This document shows, piece after piece, positions 9,667 through 17,539 of a stretch of 27,263 bases of DNA. A program made the translations under genes and the position numbers. Each line of letters begins with the position of its first letter. The stretch's first letter is position 1. This DNA comes from an uncultured Clostridia bacterium (GTDB lineage Bacteria > Bacillota > Clostridia > Christensenellales > Aristaeellaceae): positions 1 to 27,263 of the forward strand of contig CALCUD010000065.1 in the NCBI GenBank assembly GCA_937906775.1. Direction: 5' to 3'. The notes under the pieces were generated by a model. That model was not told the origin of the DNA, searched no databases, and saw only the letters and a program-made list of their open reading frames with translations.

Positions 9667-9778
9667 CAAGAGTTTGTCAAATTTCCCATCCCTTGTAAAT
9701 CAACATTCCCCGTTGTTTTATCTGAAAATCTCTTTATGAAATAGTAAAATAAAAATATACCAAATCGTTCAATAATAG

Positions 9779-9810
9779 AAAAATGGCGATCGGTATCATT
9801 ACCGATCGCC
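9779..9810 (-). terminator. Rho-independent terminator of the pilus operon
   Basis: A perfect 10-bp stem (9785-9794 with 9801-9810, GGCGATCGGT/ACCGATCGCC), a 6-nt loop, then a five-T run on the minus strand (9779-9783). It lies about 40 bp past the pilT stop. Confidence 0.85.
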
Positions 9811-9851
9811 AGAAAATTGTAATAACATCATTTTTCAAGGAAACGGATGCT

Positions 9852-10919
9852 TTACCTGCCCATTTTGACATTCCTGTCCATCGTTTCCGGATGGATCGCG
9901 TAAAGCATAGCCATTTCTTTAGATATTCTTCCTTCACGCTGAAGCCGGGCCAGCTCGGTATCCATGGAAAGCATATCCGCTCCGCCGCCATAAATCGCAT
10001 TGTCGATCTGATGTGTTTTCCCTTCCCGGATAAGGTTCTGAATAGCAGGATTTACGCACATCACTTCAAAAACAGGATAAAGCGTGCCGTCATTGGTCAG
10101 GATCAGCCGCTGTGAAACAACCGCTTTCAGAACCATGCTCAATTGAGCCCGAATCTGATTTTGCTGACCGGCCGGGAAAGCGTCCACAACACGGTCAATT
10201 GTTTTTGCTGCTCCGATCGTGTGAAGAGAAGACATCAGTAAATGGCCTGTTTCAGCTGCAGTAATCGCCGTTGATATCGTTTCTGTGTCTCTCATTTCTC
10301 CCAGCATGATCACGTCAGGTGCCTGCCGCAGAGCAGCACGGAGTGCCCGCGCAAAAGTGGACGCGTCTCCGGGGACTTCCCGCTGAGACACAAGACATTT
10401 CTTGTGCGGATGCAGATATTCAATAGGATCTTCAATCGTGATGATATGACCGTCGCGCGTTTGATTGATCCGGTCAACCAGACACGCCAGCGTTGTACTT
10501 TTTCCGTTACCGGCCGGCCCGGTCACCAAAACCATTCCGCTTCTCAACTCCGAAAGTTTCAGAACCACATCCGGAATATGACGCTGTACAGGATCAGGAA
10601 GACCGAATGCAACGACCCGGCATGTAGCCGCAAGAGATCCGCGCTGGCGGTAGGTGTTGCAGCGGAACCGGCTCAAGTCCCGGACGGCAAAAGAGAAATC
10701 GTCATCGCCTTCAGCATCCAGCGTTGTTCTGTCGCGATGTGCAAGCTCATATGCACGCTCAACAAAAGCGAGAATATCGGAGGGCGTTGCCCGCTCCTCC
10801 GTAATGCTGATCATTGTTCCGTTTGCTTTTGTCATAATCGGAGAGCCTGGAATCAGGAACACATCTGATCCTTCATATTGTAATGCTTTCCGAAGCAAAT
10901 CATCCAATAACATTGTCAT
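9852..10919 (-). CDS. pilT: Type IV pilus retraction ATPase PilT
   Basis: 355 residues, the usual PilT length. Known role: cytoplasmic hexameric ATPase that drives pilus disassembly and retraction. Visible motifs: Walker A GPAGNGKST (134-142), Asp box TIEDPIEYLH (161-170), Walker B region VIMLGEMRD with E208, His box TGHLLMSSLHT (224-234), and a PilT-type C-terminal AIQNLIRE (about 292-299), close to the retraction motif AIRNLIRE. That motif favours PilT over PilB. Walker A has Ala/Asn where GPTGSGKST is usual, which is conservative. The ATG at 10919 overlaps the upstream stop as ATGA; a second ATG two codons later is possible. Last gene of the operon, followed by a strong terminator. Oddity: no PilB extension ATPase lies nearby. 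Confidence 0.95.
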   Translation of the reverse strand: MTMLLDDLLRKALQYEGSDVFLIPGSPIMTKANGTMISITEERATPSDILAFVERAYELAHRDRTTLDAEGDDDFSFAVRDLSRFRCNTYRQRGSLAATCRVVAFGLPDPVQRHIPDVVLKLSELRSGMVLVTGPAGNGKSTTLACLVDRINQTRDGHIITIEDPIEYLHPHKKCLVSQREVPGDASTFARALRAALRQAPDVIMLGEMRDTETISTAITAAETGHLLMSSLHTIGAAKTIDRVVDAFPAGQQNQIRAQLSMVLKAVVSQRLILTNDGTLYPVFEVMCVNPAIQNLIREGKTHQIDNAIYGGGADMLSMDTELARLQREGRISKEMAMLYAIHPETMDRNVKMGR

Positions 10920-11356
10920 TCGTCAAACTCCTCCCCCGCCTCTTCTACCAGCAGGCGATGGGATACCCACTCATATCGCGGACCATTTCCGTCAGACAAA
11001 ACGCGCACCGCGCACTCCATGGTCCGGCCTTCTGTTTCTTCAATCCACGAAACAAGATCATCCTCAAGAATCATTTCTTCAGGAAGCTGTTCCGAAACCG
11101 CATTCAGATATTCATCGCCGGAAAGCCCCTGCCGGATGTTGTCAGCCAGGATCGCGTCCAAACGGGAAAGTGATTCTTCACACTTTGAGGAAAGCTCATA
11201 AACCTGCTCCACAGATGAAACGCTTCTCACGCTCAAATTGTTATCATTGCGTGCGGAGATCATCGTCAGCATTGCAAGCATGCAAAGGCTTAAAACCACA
11301 ACGATCAAAATCAGCGAAGCGGCTCCCGGGCCTAATGCGATTTTACGTTTATTCAT
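10916..11356 (-). CDS. Minor pilin-like membrane protein (GspK/PilX-like position)
   Basis: 146 residues. A short basic start precedes GPG at 9-11 and a long hydrophobic segment (about 12-34); the rest is acidic and predicted extracellular. The layout resembles a prepilin: cleavage after Gly11 would leave AASLI, without the usual Glu at +5. Known: GspK/PilX-type minor pilins also lack Glu5. Family membership is inferred from context and layout, not from sequence identity. An ideal AAGGAGG sits inside the preceding gene, and its ATG at 11356 overlaps that gene's stop (ATGA). Its own stop overlaps pilT the same way. Confidence 0.7.
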   Translation of the reverse strand: MNKRKIALGPGAASLILIVVVLSLCMLAMLTMISARNDNNLSVRSVSSVEQVYELSSKCEESLSRLDAILADNIRQGLSGDEYLNAVSEQLPEEMILEDDLVSWIEETEGRTMECAVRVLSDGNGPRYEWVSHRLLVEEAGEEFDE

Positions 11357-11754
11357 GGCGCCACCTCCTTCGGCAGGTAGCGGCTGACCGGCAGCATAAA
11401 CAATTCCGTATCGCCTTCCGTAGCGGAAATCTCAAATGAGCGGATCAGACCGGCTTCGGTTTCCCGGTCCGAAACATTCACCTGCAGCTCTGCATTTTCC
11501 ACCGTCATCGACCAGATATCTCCCGAACGGGCAAAACCAATTTCCGTCAGAATATCGGTTTCATCAGCGGCGTTATAAAGTTTTTCAGCAATATTCTCCG
11601 CCTGCAGCATCGCTTCATTGTGAACAGTGGCCTGTTCACTGCGCATTCTGGCCTGACCGAAAATCTCAACGATTGTTGTACAGGCAAGCATAAAAAACAG
11701 AATAACGAGCAGCAATTCCAGCAAGAGCGTATTCGCGCGGCTTCCCTCTCTCAT
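11353..11754 (-). CDS. Prepilin-like membrane protein
   Basis: 133 residues. The N-terminus reads SRANTLLLELLLVILFF: a hydrophobic helix with Glu13 where the prepilin Glu(+5) would be if cleavage followed Asn8. The usual Gly at -1 is replaced by Asn. The helix (about 9-32) continues into a polar stretch and a small, likely beta-rich C-terminal domain, as in type IV pilins. Probably a minor pilin or pseudopilin of the pilus encoded by this operon. The start overlaps the upstream stop and the stop overlaps the downstream start, both as ATGA. Confidence 0.72.
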   Translation of the reverse strand: MREGSRANTLLLELLLVILFFMLACTTIVEIFGQARMRSEQATVHNEAMLQAENIAEKLYNAADETDILTEIGFARSGDIWSMTVENAELQVNVSDRETEAGLIRSFEISATEGDTELFMLPVSRYLPKEVAP

Positions 11755-12251
11755 TGTCCGGCACCTCCCGCGCGCAGGCAGATATTCAGATTCTTGGATG
11801 TTCCATCCTCCGTGGAAACAAGCACAGACAGCATATTCCCTTCAACCGAAGGTTCAAAGCCTGCCGCTTCGCAAAGTGATTCACCGGATTCACCTGTGAA
11901 AACACGTTCCGAGGAAGTGAAACTCTCCCACAGATATCCGTCTTTGCAGTACAGACGTTTTTTGTAGATTTCTCCATCATAGTCATTCTCTATCGTCAGA
12001 GAAGTCACTCCGATATCATCAAAATCTTCCACATAGATCTTTCCGCCGTCTTCAGCCCAGATCGCACTTCGTACAACTGCTGCAACAATACGTGCATTGT
12101 TATTCGAGTCCGCCTGTTGAACAGTATCGCGGTATACTCTTGCGCCCATCGTCACAAGTACTGTGCTCAGGCAGGCGAACAGAGACAGCAGAAGCAGAAC
12201 AAATACGTTCTGAATCATCTTCGGTTTTGCTTGCTTCACAGGTTTGCTCAC
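11751..12251 (-). CDS. DUF4860-like pilus-cluster membrane protein, GTG start
   Basis: 166 residues. The start is GTG at 12251 and overlaps the preceding stop as GTGA. One hydrophobic segment (about 14-36, NVFVLLLLSLFACLSTVLV) is followed by TMGARVYRDTV and a soluble domain rich in beta-like sequence. The hydrophobic segment plus GARVYR pattern resembles DUF4860, a family I associate with clostridial type IV pilus operons; a profile search would settle it. No prepilin cleavage motif is evident, so it may be a membrane-anchored assembly component. Biochemical role unknown. Confidence 0.68.
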   Translation of the reverse strand: MSKPVKQAKPKMIQNVFVLLLLSLFACLSTVLVTMGARVYRDTVQQADSNNNARIVAAVVRSAIWAEDGGKIYVEDFDDIGVTSLTIENDYDGEIYKKRLYCKDGYLWESFTSSERVFTGESGESLCEAAGFEPSVEGNMLSVLVSTEDGTSKNLNICLRAGGAGQ

Positions 12252-12553
12252 GGTTCGTCAGACCCCCTTTCGGCAACCTTGATGCTCGGCATCAGGTTGG
12301 ACGCAAAGGCGTCATAATAGACAATATAGCGTTCGTCATTATAGGCAAGATTATAGTTCTCACGCAGATATTCCAAATCGTCCGGATATACGCCTTCAAC
12401 TGCATAGCAGGTCAGCGCAGCATTCTTAACCGCATCCCGGACAATCGTCAACTCCTGAGAATCACCCTTGGTGGTAATACCGTTAATCAGAAACGCGAAC
12501 GCAAGAACCAGAGCGACGAAAACAATCACAGCCGCAATATCTTTTCTATTCAT
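12248..12553 (-). CDS. Small pilin-like membrane protein
   Basis: 101 residues. One N-terminal transmembrane helix (about 6-26, AAVIVFVALVLAFAFLIN), then a short extracellular domain containing TCYAVEGVYPDDLEYL. The Ala-x-x-x-Tyr-Ala-x-Glu-Gly-x-Tyr-Pro pattern resembles the segment after the helix in type II/IV pseudopilins of the GspG type. A prepilin leader with Gly at -1 and Glu at +5 is not visible. It lies 45 nt after pilC, with AGGAG upstream of the ATG at a longer than usual spacing, and overlaps the next gene by 4 nt. Likely a minor pilin or assembly protein. Confidence 0.66.
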   Translation of the reverse strand: MNRKDIAAVIVFVALVLAFAFLINGITTKGDSQELTIVRDAVKNAALTCYAVEGVYPDDLEYLRENYNLAYNDERYIVYYDAFASNLMPSIKVAERGSDEP

Positions 12554-12598
12554 GTCTTTTCAGCCGCTCCTTTCTTTCGTATTAGGCACGCCGGATCA

Positions 12599-13675
12599 TC
12601 ACATGCTTCCCAGAACACCGGCCATCGGAAGCATTACGCTCAGCAATACCGCACCGATCACTACGCACAGCAGCGCGACCAGTGTGGGTTCAATAATGGA
12701 AATCAGTCGGGACAGATCATCTTCAACCTGTTCTTCATAAATCTCAGCAATTTTGGACATGACCTGCGGTTCATGACCGGAGGCCGCGCCGATCTTCAGC
12801 ATACGGTTATGGAAATCAGCAAAGAGTTTACTGTCGGCCAAAGCGTCGGAGAAAGTGTCCCCTGCGTTCATCGCGTCGCGAATCTGGTTAACCTTCCTGA
12901 TGGATTCGGAATCATTCAGAGCCGCGGGCGCCATCTCAAGTGCGTTCTCCATGGGGAAACCGCTGGAAAGCATCAGTCCGAGCATTCCGGCAACACGTGC
13001 GGACGAGAGTTTCTCTGAAATCTGCTGAACCGGCGGGAAAAGATTCTTCAGGAACTTTAAAACTTTTTCACGGGCACCGGTCTTCATCAGGATCAGGATG
13101 ATCACCATACCAAGAACCAGAACACCGATCAGAGCAAGAACAACCCAACCGACAATAGCGCCCACGTTCATCAGAACAGTACCTGTGCCGGTGTTCCCGA
13201 CGCCCAGCGAAGTCAGGACCCGACGGAACACAGGCAATACGCGCCACAGCAGAACTGCAATAATAATGACCATCATAACGCTCAATACCAGCGGATAGGT
13301 AATCGCGCTGACAGCTGCGGAACGGATACGGCCTTCACGCTGGTAATAGGTGGACAGATTGGTCATGATATCTTCCAGCCGCCCGGTCTCCTCACCGATG
13401 CCGACCATTTCCACCATATACTGCGGCCAGTTCTGAGTACTGGCTTTCATGGCCTCGTAAATAGATCCTGTTTCCTCAACGGTTTCAAGCAATTCAGTAT
13501 AAGGATGCTGTTTGCCGTCAGCAAGATCCTCGTCTTCGGCAAGCATACCGATTCCGTCTCTCAGCGTCATGCCGGAATTCAGCATCAAAGCAATCTGATC
13601 GCAGAAACTGCTCAGTTCCTCGGAGGACATATATGCCTTCTTCTCCGTGGATTTTCCCGACTTTAACGTTGTCAT
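12599..13675 (-). CDS. pilC: Type IV pilus/type II secretion inner-membrane platform protein PilC (GspF family)
   Basis: 358 residues, slightly shorter than typical PilC (about 400). Two T2SF domains are visible: residues about 20-140, with FCDQIALMLNSGMTLRDGI and VGIGEETGRLEDIM, and about 220-340, with LGLMLSSGFPMENALEMAP and IGAASGHEPQVMSKIAEIYEE. Hydrophobic segments lie near 125-145, 170-198 and 333-355. Known role: polytopic platform that couples the cytoplasmic ATPases to pilin insertion and removal. The shortening is mainly at the N-terminus, which starts almost directly at the first domain. It begins 40 nt after the transglutaminase-like gene; AGAAGG and GGAGG lie upstream of the ATG. 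Confidence 0.93.
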   Translation of the reverse strand: MTTLKSGKSTEKKAYMSSEELSSFCDQIALMLNSGMTLRDGIGMLAEDEDLADGKQHPYTELLETVEETGSIYEAMKASTQNWPQYMVEMVGIGEETGRLEDIMTNLSTYYQREGRIRSAAVSAITYPLVLSVMMVIIIAVLLWRVLPVFRRVLTSLGVGNTGTGTVLMNVGAIVGWVVLALIGVLVLGMVIILILMKTGAREKVLKFLKNLFPPVQQISEKLSSARVAGMLGLMLSSGFPMENALEMAPAALNDSESIRKVNQIRDAMNAGDTFSDALADSKLFADFHNRMLKIGAASGHEPQVMSKIAEIYEEQVEDDLSRLISIIEPTLVALLCVVIGAVLLSVMLPMAGVLGSM

Positions 13676-13715
13676 AAACCTTCTCGACCTCCACTTCCGT
13701 CCGAATCACAACGGA

Positions 13716-14540
13716 TCAATAGTACCGTTCTGTTGTGTATATTTCATTCTTCGAACTGGCGTTAAGTTCGGCAGTCGGATCATAGAGGATCCATTCCCCG
13801 CCGATCAGTACATTGACCCAGGCATGATAGCTGTTTCCGCCAACCGTTCCGATAACCATCTTGGCGCATACGCCCTGACTTCGCAGCATCGCCACCGTCA
13901 CTGCCGCGAGATCCTGGCAGATCCCCAGCTGTTTTTCCCATGTTCCGTCAATATCCGGCATTTGTCCAGCCTTTACTGTCACCATCTTGACATAATCATA
14001 GGCAAAATAGCTTTCAACGAATCCGCGAATGGTCATAAAAATCTGTTTCGCATCCGTCATCCCGGCGCAGAGTTCGGAAGCCTTGACTACCGCGGCGGTA
14101 TCTGCCGAATACGGAACATACTGATTCGGGTAAAGGAAGCATTTGTTCTCGTCGTCCATGTCGACGTTCATGCTGACTTTGCCCTCTTCGGAATATTTCT
14201 TTCCACTGACATTTTTATAAAGAGAAACCTGATATTTCCCGCTCCCGAACTGGAGGGGGAACACTTCAAACTCGCCGTCACCGTTCAGGTCATAATTCAG
14301 GGTGGCTCCGGAAGTTTTGATGCGGACTTTGAGTTTCTTGGAGCTTTTTTGTGCTTTTGCCATAATGTAGCCATCGTTCATATGGCTGCAATCAACGGTC
14401 AGGCTTCCGTCGATTTTGACCTTTTCGCCGGATGCTTCCGGAAGAAGCATATCCGCGAAAGCAGAAAAAGCAATAATAAAAACCAAAGCAACTGAAATAC
14501 ACGTAAGAATTACGTGCTTTCTAATTGCTCTGGTAAGCAT
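13716..14540 (-). CDS. Secreted transglutaminase-like protein, first gene of the pilus operon
   Basis: 274 residues from the ATG at 14540, chosen because GGAGG lies 8 nt upstream; an in-frame GTG at 14555 would overlap that ribosome site. Residues about 10-30 are a signal peptide or membrane anchor ending SAFA. A beta-rich region (about 40-135) precedes a transglutaminase-like domain with the full triad: Cys208 (GICQDLAA), His239 (SYHAWV) and Asp254 (YDPT). Known: bacterial members of this fold act as cysteine proteases, peptide ligases or cross-linkers outside the membrane. In first place of a pilus operon it might process or cross-link pilins or surface proteins, which is inference. The substrate cannot be read from sequence. 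Confidence 0.87.
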   Translation of the reverse strand: MLTRAIRKHVILTCISVALVFIIAFSAFADMLLPEASGEKVKIDGSLTVDCSHMNDGYIMAKAQKSSKKLKVRIKTSGATLNYDLNGDGEFEVFPLQFGSGKYQVSLYKNVSGKKYSEEGKVSMNVDMDDENKCFLYPNQYVPYSADTAAVVKASELCAGMTDAKQIFMTIRGFVESYFAYDYVKMVTVKAGQMPDIDGTWEKQLGICQDLAAVTVAMLRSQGVCAKMVIGTVGGNSYHAWVNVLIGGEWILYDPTAELNASSKNEIYTTERYY

Positions 14541-14557
14541 ATTTATGTCCTCCACCT

Positions 14558-14571
14558 ATCTGATTTCAGAT
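14558..14571. promoter_or_regulatory. Inverted repeat at the pilus operon transcription start
   Basis: ATCTGATTTCAGAT, two 6-bp arms around a 2-nt centre, lying between the -10 box and the ribosome site and covering the predicted start near 14567. It could be an operator. At this size a chance origin is possible. Confidence 0.35.
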
Positions 14572-14573
14572 GA

Positions 14574-14602
14574 AGTATATCACAGATCCGATCACTTTGC
14601 AA
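14574..14602 (-). promoter_or_regulatory. Sigma-A-type promoter of the pilus operon
   Basis: -35 TTGCAA (14597-14602), 17-nt spacer, -10 TATACT (14574-14579) on the minus strand, about 27 nt before the ribosome site region of the transglutaminase-like gene. Confidence 0.75.
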
Positions 14603-14633
14603 TGCGATTTTTACGCAAATTTATCGATTTTCT

Positions 14634-17351
14634 TCACACATCCGACATCTGGCAGAGTCCGTTGGCCTCCCGGAACATTCCCCGGATCTCATCCCGGATA
14701 CGGTCCGGAATAAAATCAATCGGATACGTGGACGGTCTTCCGATGTAATACCCCTGTAACATATTTACACCCAGCCGGATCACTGTGCGCAGTTCTTCCT
14801 CGGTTTCCACGCCCTCCGCCAGCGTATTGATCCCGTTCAGCCGCGCAAATTCCACTGTATTGGTAACAAACATCTGCTTGTTTTTATCCCTGTCAATGTC
14901 ATGGATCAGAAAATGGTCGATCTTAATGACGCACGGGACGTAGCGGAGCAGATTGACAATATTGCTGTGACCTGTTCCGTAATCGTCAATAGCGAGATAA
15001 TTCTTACCGAAGCGGGCCGTAAGGCCCCGCAGACGGTCCAGCTCCGAATCCTCCGCCGTATCCCGTTCAGTCAGTTCCAGAATAACCTGCGGGAATTCGG
15101 CTATATAAGTATTGACAAGTTCTTCTGCGTCCGGATCCCGGAGAAAGTGTCCGGGAATGGTGTTGATGAAAACGCGTTTATCCGTGAACAGATCTCTGGA
15201 TTCCCGGATCTGCGCAAGCACGTTGAACATGGTCGCTTTTTCCACGTCATACAGGCGCCCGTAATTCTGGGCAATATTCAGGACATCCGACGGACTCAGC
15301 CCGATATATGGCGGGGTGCGCATAAGTGCTTCATATCCGAAGATCTCACCGGATTCCGCGTGAACAATCGGCTGATAGCAATAATAAAAGAGGTTCTTGC
15401 TGATCAGAAGGTCAAACGCTTTATAATCTTCATTCAACGGAGCGGAATCCCTGACCGTCGGGATCTCGTTGTTCATTTTCACCCGGTTTATATGCATCTC
15501 GGCTCCGGCGAATTTGATCATCGTGTTCAGATGGGTATCCCAGCCGGCATCCACAACGATGCATCCGTTGTTCACCTCAACCTGATACGCTTTGCCGGAA
15601 TGCAGATTGAACTGTTCCAAAGCACGGTAAAATTCACGGTTGCAGCATTCTTCACGGTCGCCGATTTCATCCCCGCTCTCATAACAGTTCAGGACCATAA
15701 ATTCTGTTTCACCGGTCCGGGCGATAATACGCGCCTGAGGATATGCCTGCTTCAGCGCTCCCGCAACAAAAGAAACGCTGCCCTCAATATCACGCAAACC
15801 GTAATTTTCAAGGATAAAATGATATTCAGGCAAGCCAAAGACGGATACCGTCAGTCTCCGGCGGTGGTTATCCGGATCTGCTTCAAAATGCGCAAACCAG
15901 AGGTCCGCACCTTTCCGATTGGGCAGATCTGTCATCTGATCCTGCAGCGCGGCCTCGTCAATGCTCTGCTGCATCAGGCGCTGACGTGTCCGGGATACGG
16001 AGCAATTGAAAGAAAAATTCAGCGCTTTGCTCAGTCTGTTGATCAGATGAACGGAACCCCGGATGTTCTCCGTACGCATGGCGAAAAGGCCGTAAACTTC
16101 ATTTCCTGTGAAGATCGGACACAGCACATATGCTTCATCGGTTGAAAGCCAGTCCGTCAGATCGGGGACCATGTCCCCGAGGTGCATCCTCGCAGAACGT
16201 TCAGGCCCGATATCGGACGTGATCACCGTCATTTTCTCGGTAAACGGCCTGCCCTGATCGGTAGAAATATTCCCGATAGCTCTGCCGAGAAAATCATCAT
16301 TCAGGCACAGCTTTCCTCCATCGGGCAGCCAGTTCCTGGCGTGGGAACACATCACATTCACATCCGGCACGGAAATCATCTTTTCCATCTCATCAAGCAG
16401 ATAATCCCCGTTGGCGTCAGATTCCCGCAATGTACCGAAGATCTCCGCACAAACGGACCTGAAATTATCATAGTTGACCCGTGGCGTGCAGCCGCAGCTT
16501 TCCCGGATCCTGGTCAGATAACTGTAATAGCTGGTTTCGGGGACTTTCTCCCCGCGGATCAGCCGGTCAGCCAGATCAGCCGCCCGTACCGCCAGTCCGC
16601 GGCTGTCTTCCCGGCATGTAGTCAATCTGGGAATGCTGTAATCAGAGGCCCGGAGTCCGTTAAAACCAATGACCCGGGTATCACCGGGAACATGGATCCC
16701 TTCATCCGCCAGCGCCGCACTGAGCCGAAGTGCGATATCGTCATTCACACAAAAAACAGCATCCGGAAGCTGCTTGGTTTTCCGGAGTCTGGCCGCATAA
16801 CGCAGAACAGACTCGTCACGGTAGCCGGTCAGAAATATCTGGTCGGCTTCCAATGTGACTTTTTCATTCCTGAGCGTTTCCCGAAGCACGTTCATCCGTT
16901 CGGCTTCCCGTGGATCCTGTTCACCTTTTCCACCCAAATAATGAACGTATACCGCCCCGTGTTCCAGGACCACGTGACGGATGACCCCTCTGTAGCCCTC
17001 TTCAAAGCTTCTCTTCAGGCAATTAACGCCTTCTCTTTCGCTGTTCAGAAGCAGTACCGGAACCCGGTTCGCCCGGGCTTTTCCGATAATTTCGTCAAGC
17101 ACGTCACACCCTTCCAGGCTTTCACCCAAAAGGATCAGCGCATCAAGCAAGCCGTAATTGATCAGCCGGTATACGGAAGCTGCTCCCTGCCTGTCGCTGT
17201 TCTCGCTGTCCGGACGCACAAAACTGTTCAGTACGATCAGCTTGATCCCGTGACGGGTCAGATGGTGATGAAGATGAAACAGAAAATCCGCATGCAGCGT
17301 TTCCTGCATACCGGTCAGGCATAGTCCCACCAGTTTCTTTCCATCCTTCAT
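14634..17351 (-). CDS. LacI-type sensor / degenerate GGDEF / EAL fusion (c-di-GMP phosphodiesterase)
   Basis: 905 residues from the ATG at 17351. The frame extends upstream to 17519, but that part would overlap the HU terminator and lie before a strong promoter (17410-17438), so the later ATG is preferred. Order: a LacI/periplasmic-binding-like domain (about 4-290, with DAVFCVNDDIALRL and GDTRVIGFNGL) without an HTH; a GAF-like region (about 300-455); GGDEF (about 470-625); EAL (about 650-895). The GGDEF signature is GETEF (547-551), so diguanylate cyclase activity is doubtful. The EAL domain keeps its metal and catalytic residues: EAL 674-676, Asn730, Glu759, DD 789-790, Lys810, Glu846 and Gln866. 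Known: such EAL domains hydrolyse c-di-GMP to pGpG. Inferred: a cytoplasmic sensor linking a sugar-like ligand to c-di-GMP level. No signal peptide is seen. Confidence 0.93.
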   Translation of the reverse strand: MKDGKKLVGLCLTGMQETLHADFLFHLHHHLTRHGIKLIVLNSFVRPDSENSDRQGAASVYRLINYGLLDALILLGESLEGCDVLDEIIGKARANRVPVLLLNSEREGVNCLKRSFEEGYRGVIRHVVLEHGAVYVHYLGGKGEQDPREAERMNVLRETLRNEKVTLEADQIFLTGYRDESVLRYAARLRKTKQLPDAVFCVNDDIALRLSAALADEGIHVPGDTRVIGFNGLRASDYSIPRLTTCREDSRGLAVRAADLADRLIRGEKVPETSYYSYLTRIRESCGCTPRVNYDNFRSVCAEIFGTLRESDANGDYLLDEMEKMISVPDVNVMCSHARNWLPDGGKLCLNDDFLGRAIGNISTDQGRPFTEKMTVITSDIGPERSARMHLGDMVPDLTDWLSTDEAYVLCPIFTGNEVYGLFAMRTENIRGSVHLINRLSKALNFSFNCSVSRTRQRLMQQSIDEAALQDQMTDLPNRKGADLWFAHFEADPDNHRRRLTVSVFGLPEYHFILENYGLRDIEGSVSFVAGALKQAYPQARIIARTGETEFMVLNCYESGDEIGDREECCNREFYRALEQFNLHSGKAYQVEVNNGCIVVDAGWDTHLNTMIKFAGAEMHINRVKMNNEIPTVRDSAPLNEDYKAFDLLISKNLFYYCYQPIVHAESGEIFGYEALMRTPPYIGLSPSDVLNIAQNYGRLYDVEKATMFNVLAQIRESRDLFTDKRVFINTIPGHFLRDPDAEELVNTYIAEFPQVILELTERDTAEDSELDRLRGLTARFGKNYLAIDDYGTGHSNIVNLLRYVPCVIKIDHFLIHDIDRDKNKQMFVTNTVEFARLNGINTLAEGVETEEELRTVIRLGVNMLQGYYIGRPSTYPIDFIPDRIRDEIRGMFREANGLCQMSDV

Positions 17352-17409
17352 CTGTTCCGACCGTCCTTCCGCAATGCGGATCACATTTTCAAGATCCGCA
17401 ATTGAACCC

Positions 17410-17438
17410 AGTATAGCGATTTTCAATATTTCCGTCAA
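17410..17438 (-). promoter_or_regulatory. Promoter of the sensor-GGDEF-EAL gene
   Basis: -35 TTGACG (17433-17438), 17-nt spacer, -10 TATACT (17410-17415). The predicted start near 17403 leaves a leader of about 50 nt and rules out start codons further upstream. Confidence 0.75.
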
Positions 17439-17496
17439 TGCAGCAATGATCCTGTTTTCTGCACAAATCCGGCATCGGTTGCCATTCCGGCCACAT

Positions 17497-17527
17497 AAAA
17501 AACCGTGGCTCAGCGCCACGGTTTTTT
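17497..17527 (-). terminator. Terminator of the HU gene
   Basis: A 13-bp perfect stem (17497-17509 with 17515-17527, core CCGTGGC/GCCACGG flanked by A6/T6) with a 5-nt loop, just past the HU stop. Its symmetry would let it work on both strands. Confidence 0.88.
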
Positions 17528-17539
17528 AGAAAGACTGAA

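Larger units (their letters stand above)
9493..9851. other. Intergenic region between pilT and the surface-protein operon
   Basis: About 360 bp without a gene, AT-rich in the middle. It holds the pilus operon terminator (9779-9810), four GGTTACAT-type repeats (9592-9666), a -10 box (9573-9578) and the ribosome site (9501-9506) of the surface-protein operon. Between about 9681 and 9778 I see only AT-rich sequence. Confidence 0.8.

Noticed and set aside
9675..9680. Perfect TTGACA on the minus strand upstream of the surface-protein operon
   Set aside because: No acceptable -10 lies 16-18 nt downstream (only an A-run); the TACAAT at 9573-9578 is better placed. It could still be a weak second promoter.
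7717..9744. Plus-strand frames rich in Phe/Leu/Arg or Ser/Gly across the repeat protein
   Set aside because: They are mirror images of the Lys/Glu repeats on the minus strand; the minus-strand gene has a signal peptide and AGGAGG.
14901..17324. Long plus-strand frames opposite the sensor-GGDEF-EAL gene (14901-16145, 16182-17324)
   Set aside because: The minus strand encodes complete EAL motifs; the plus frames show no domain or ribosome site.
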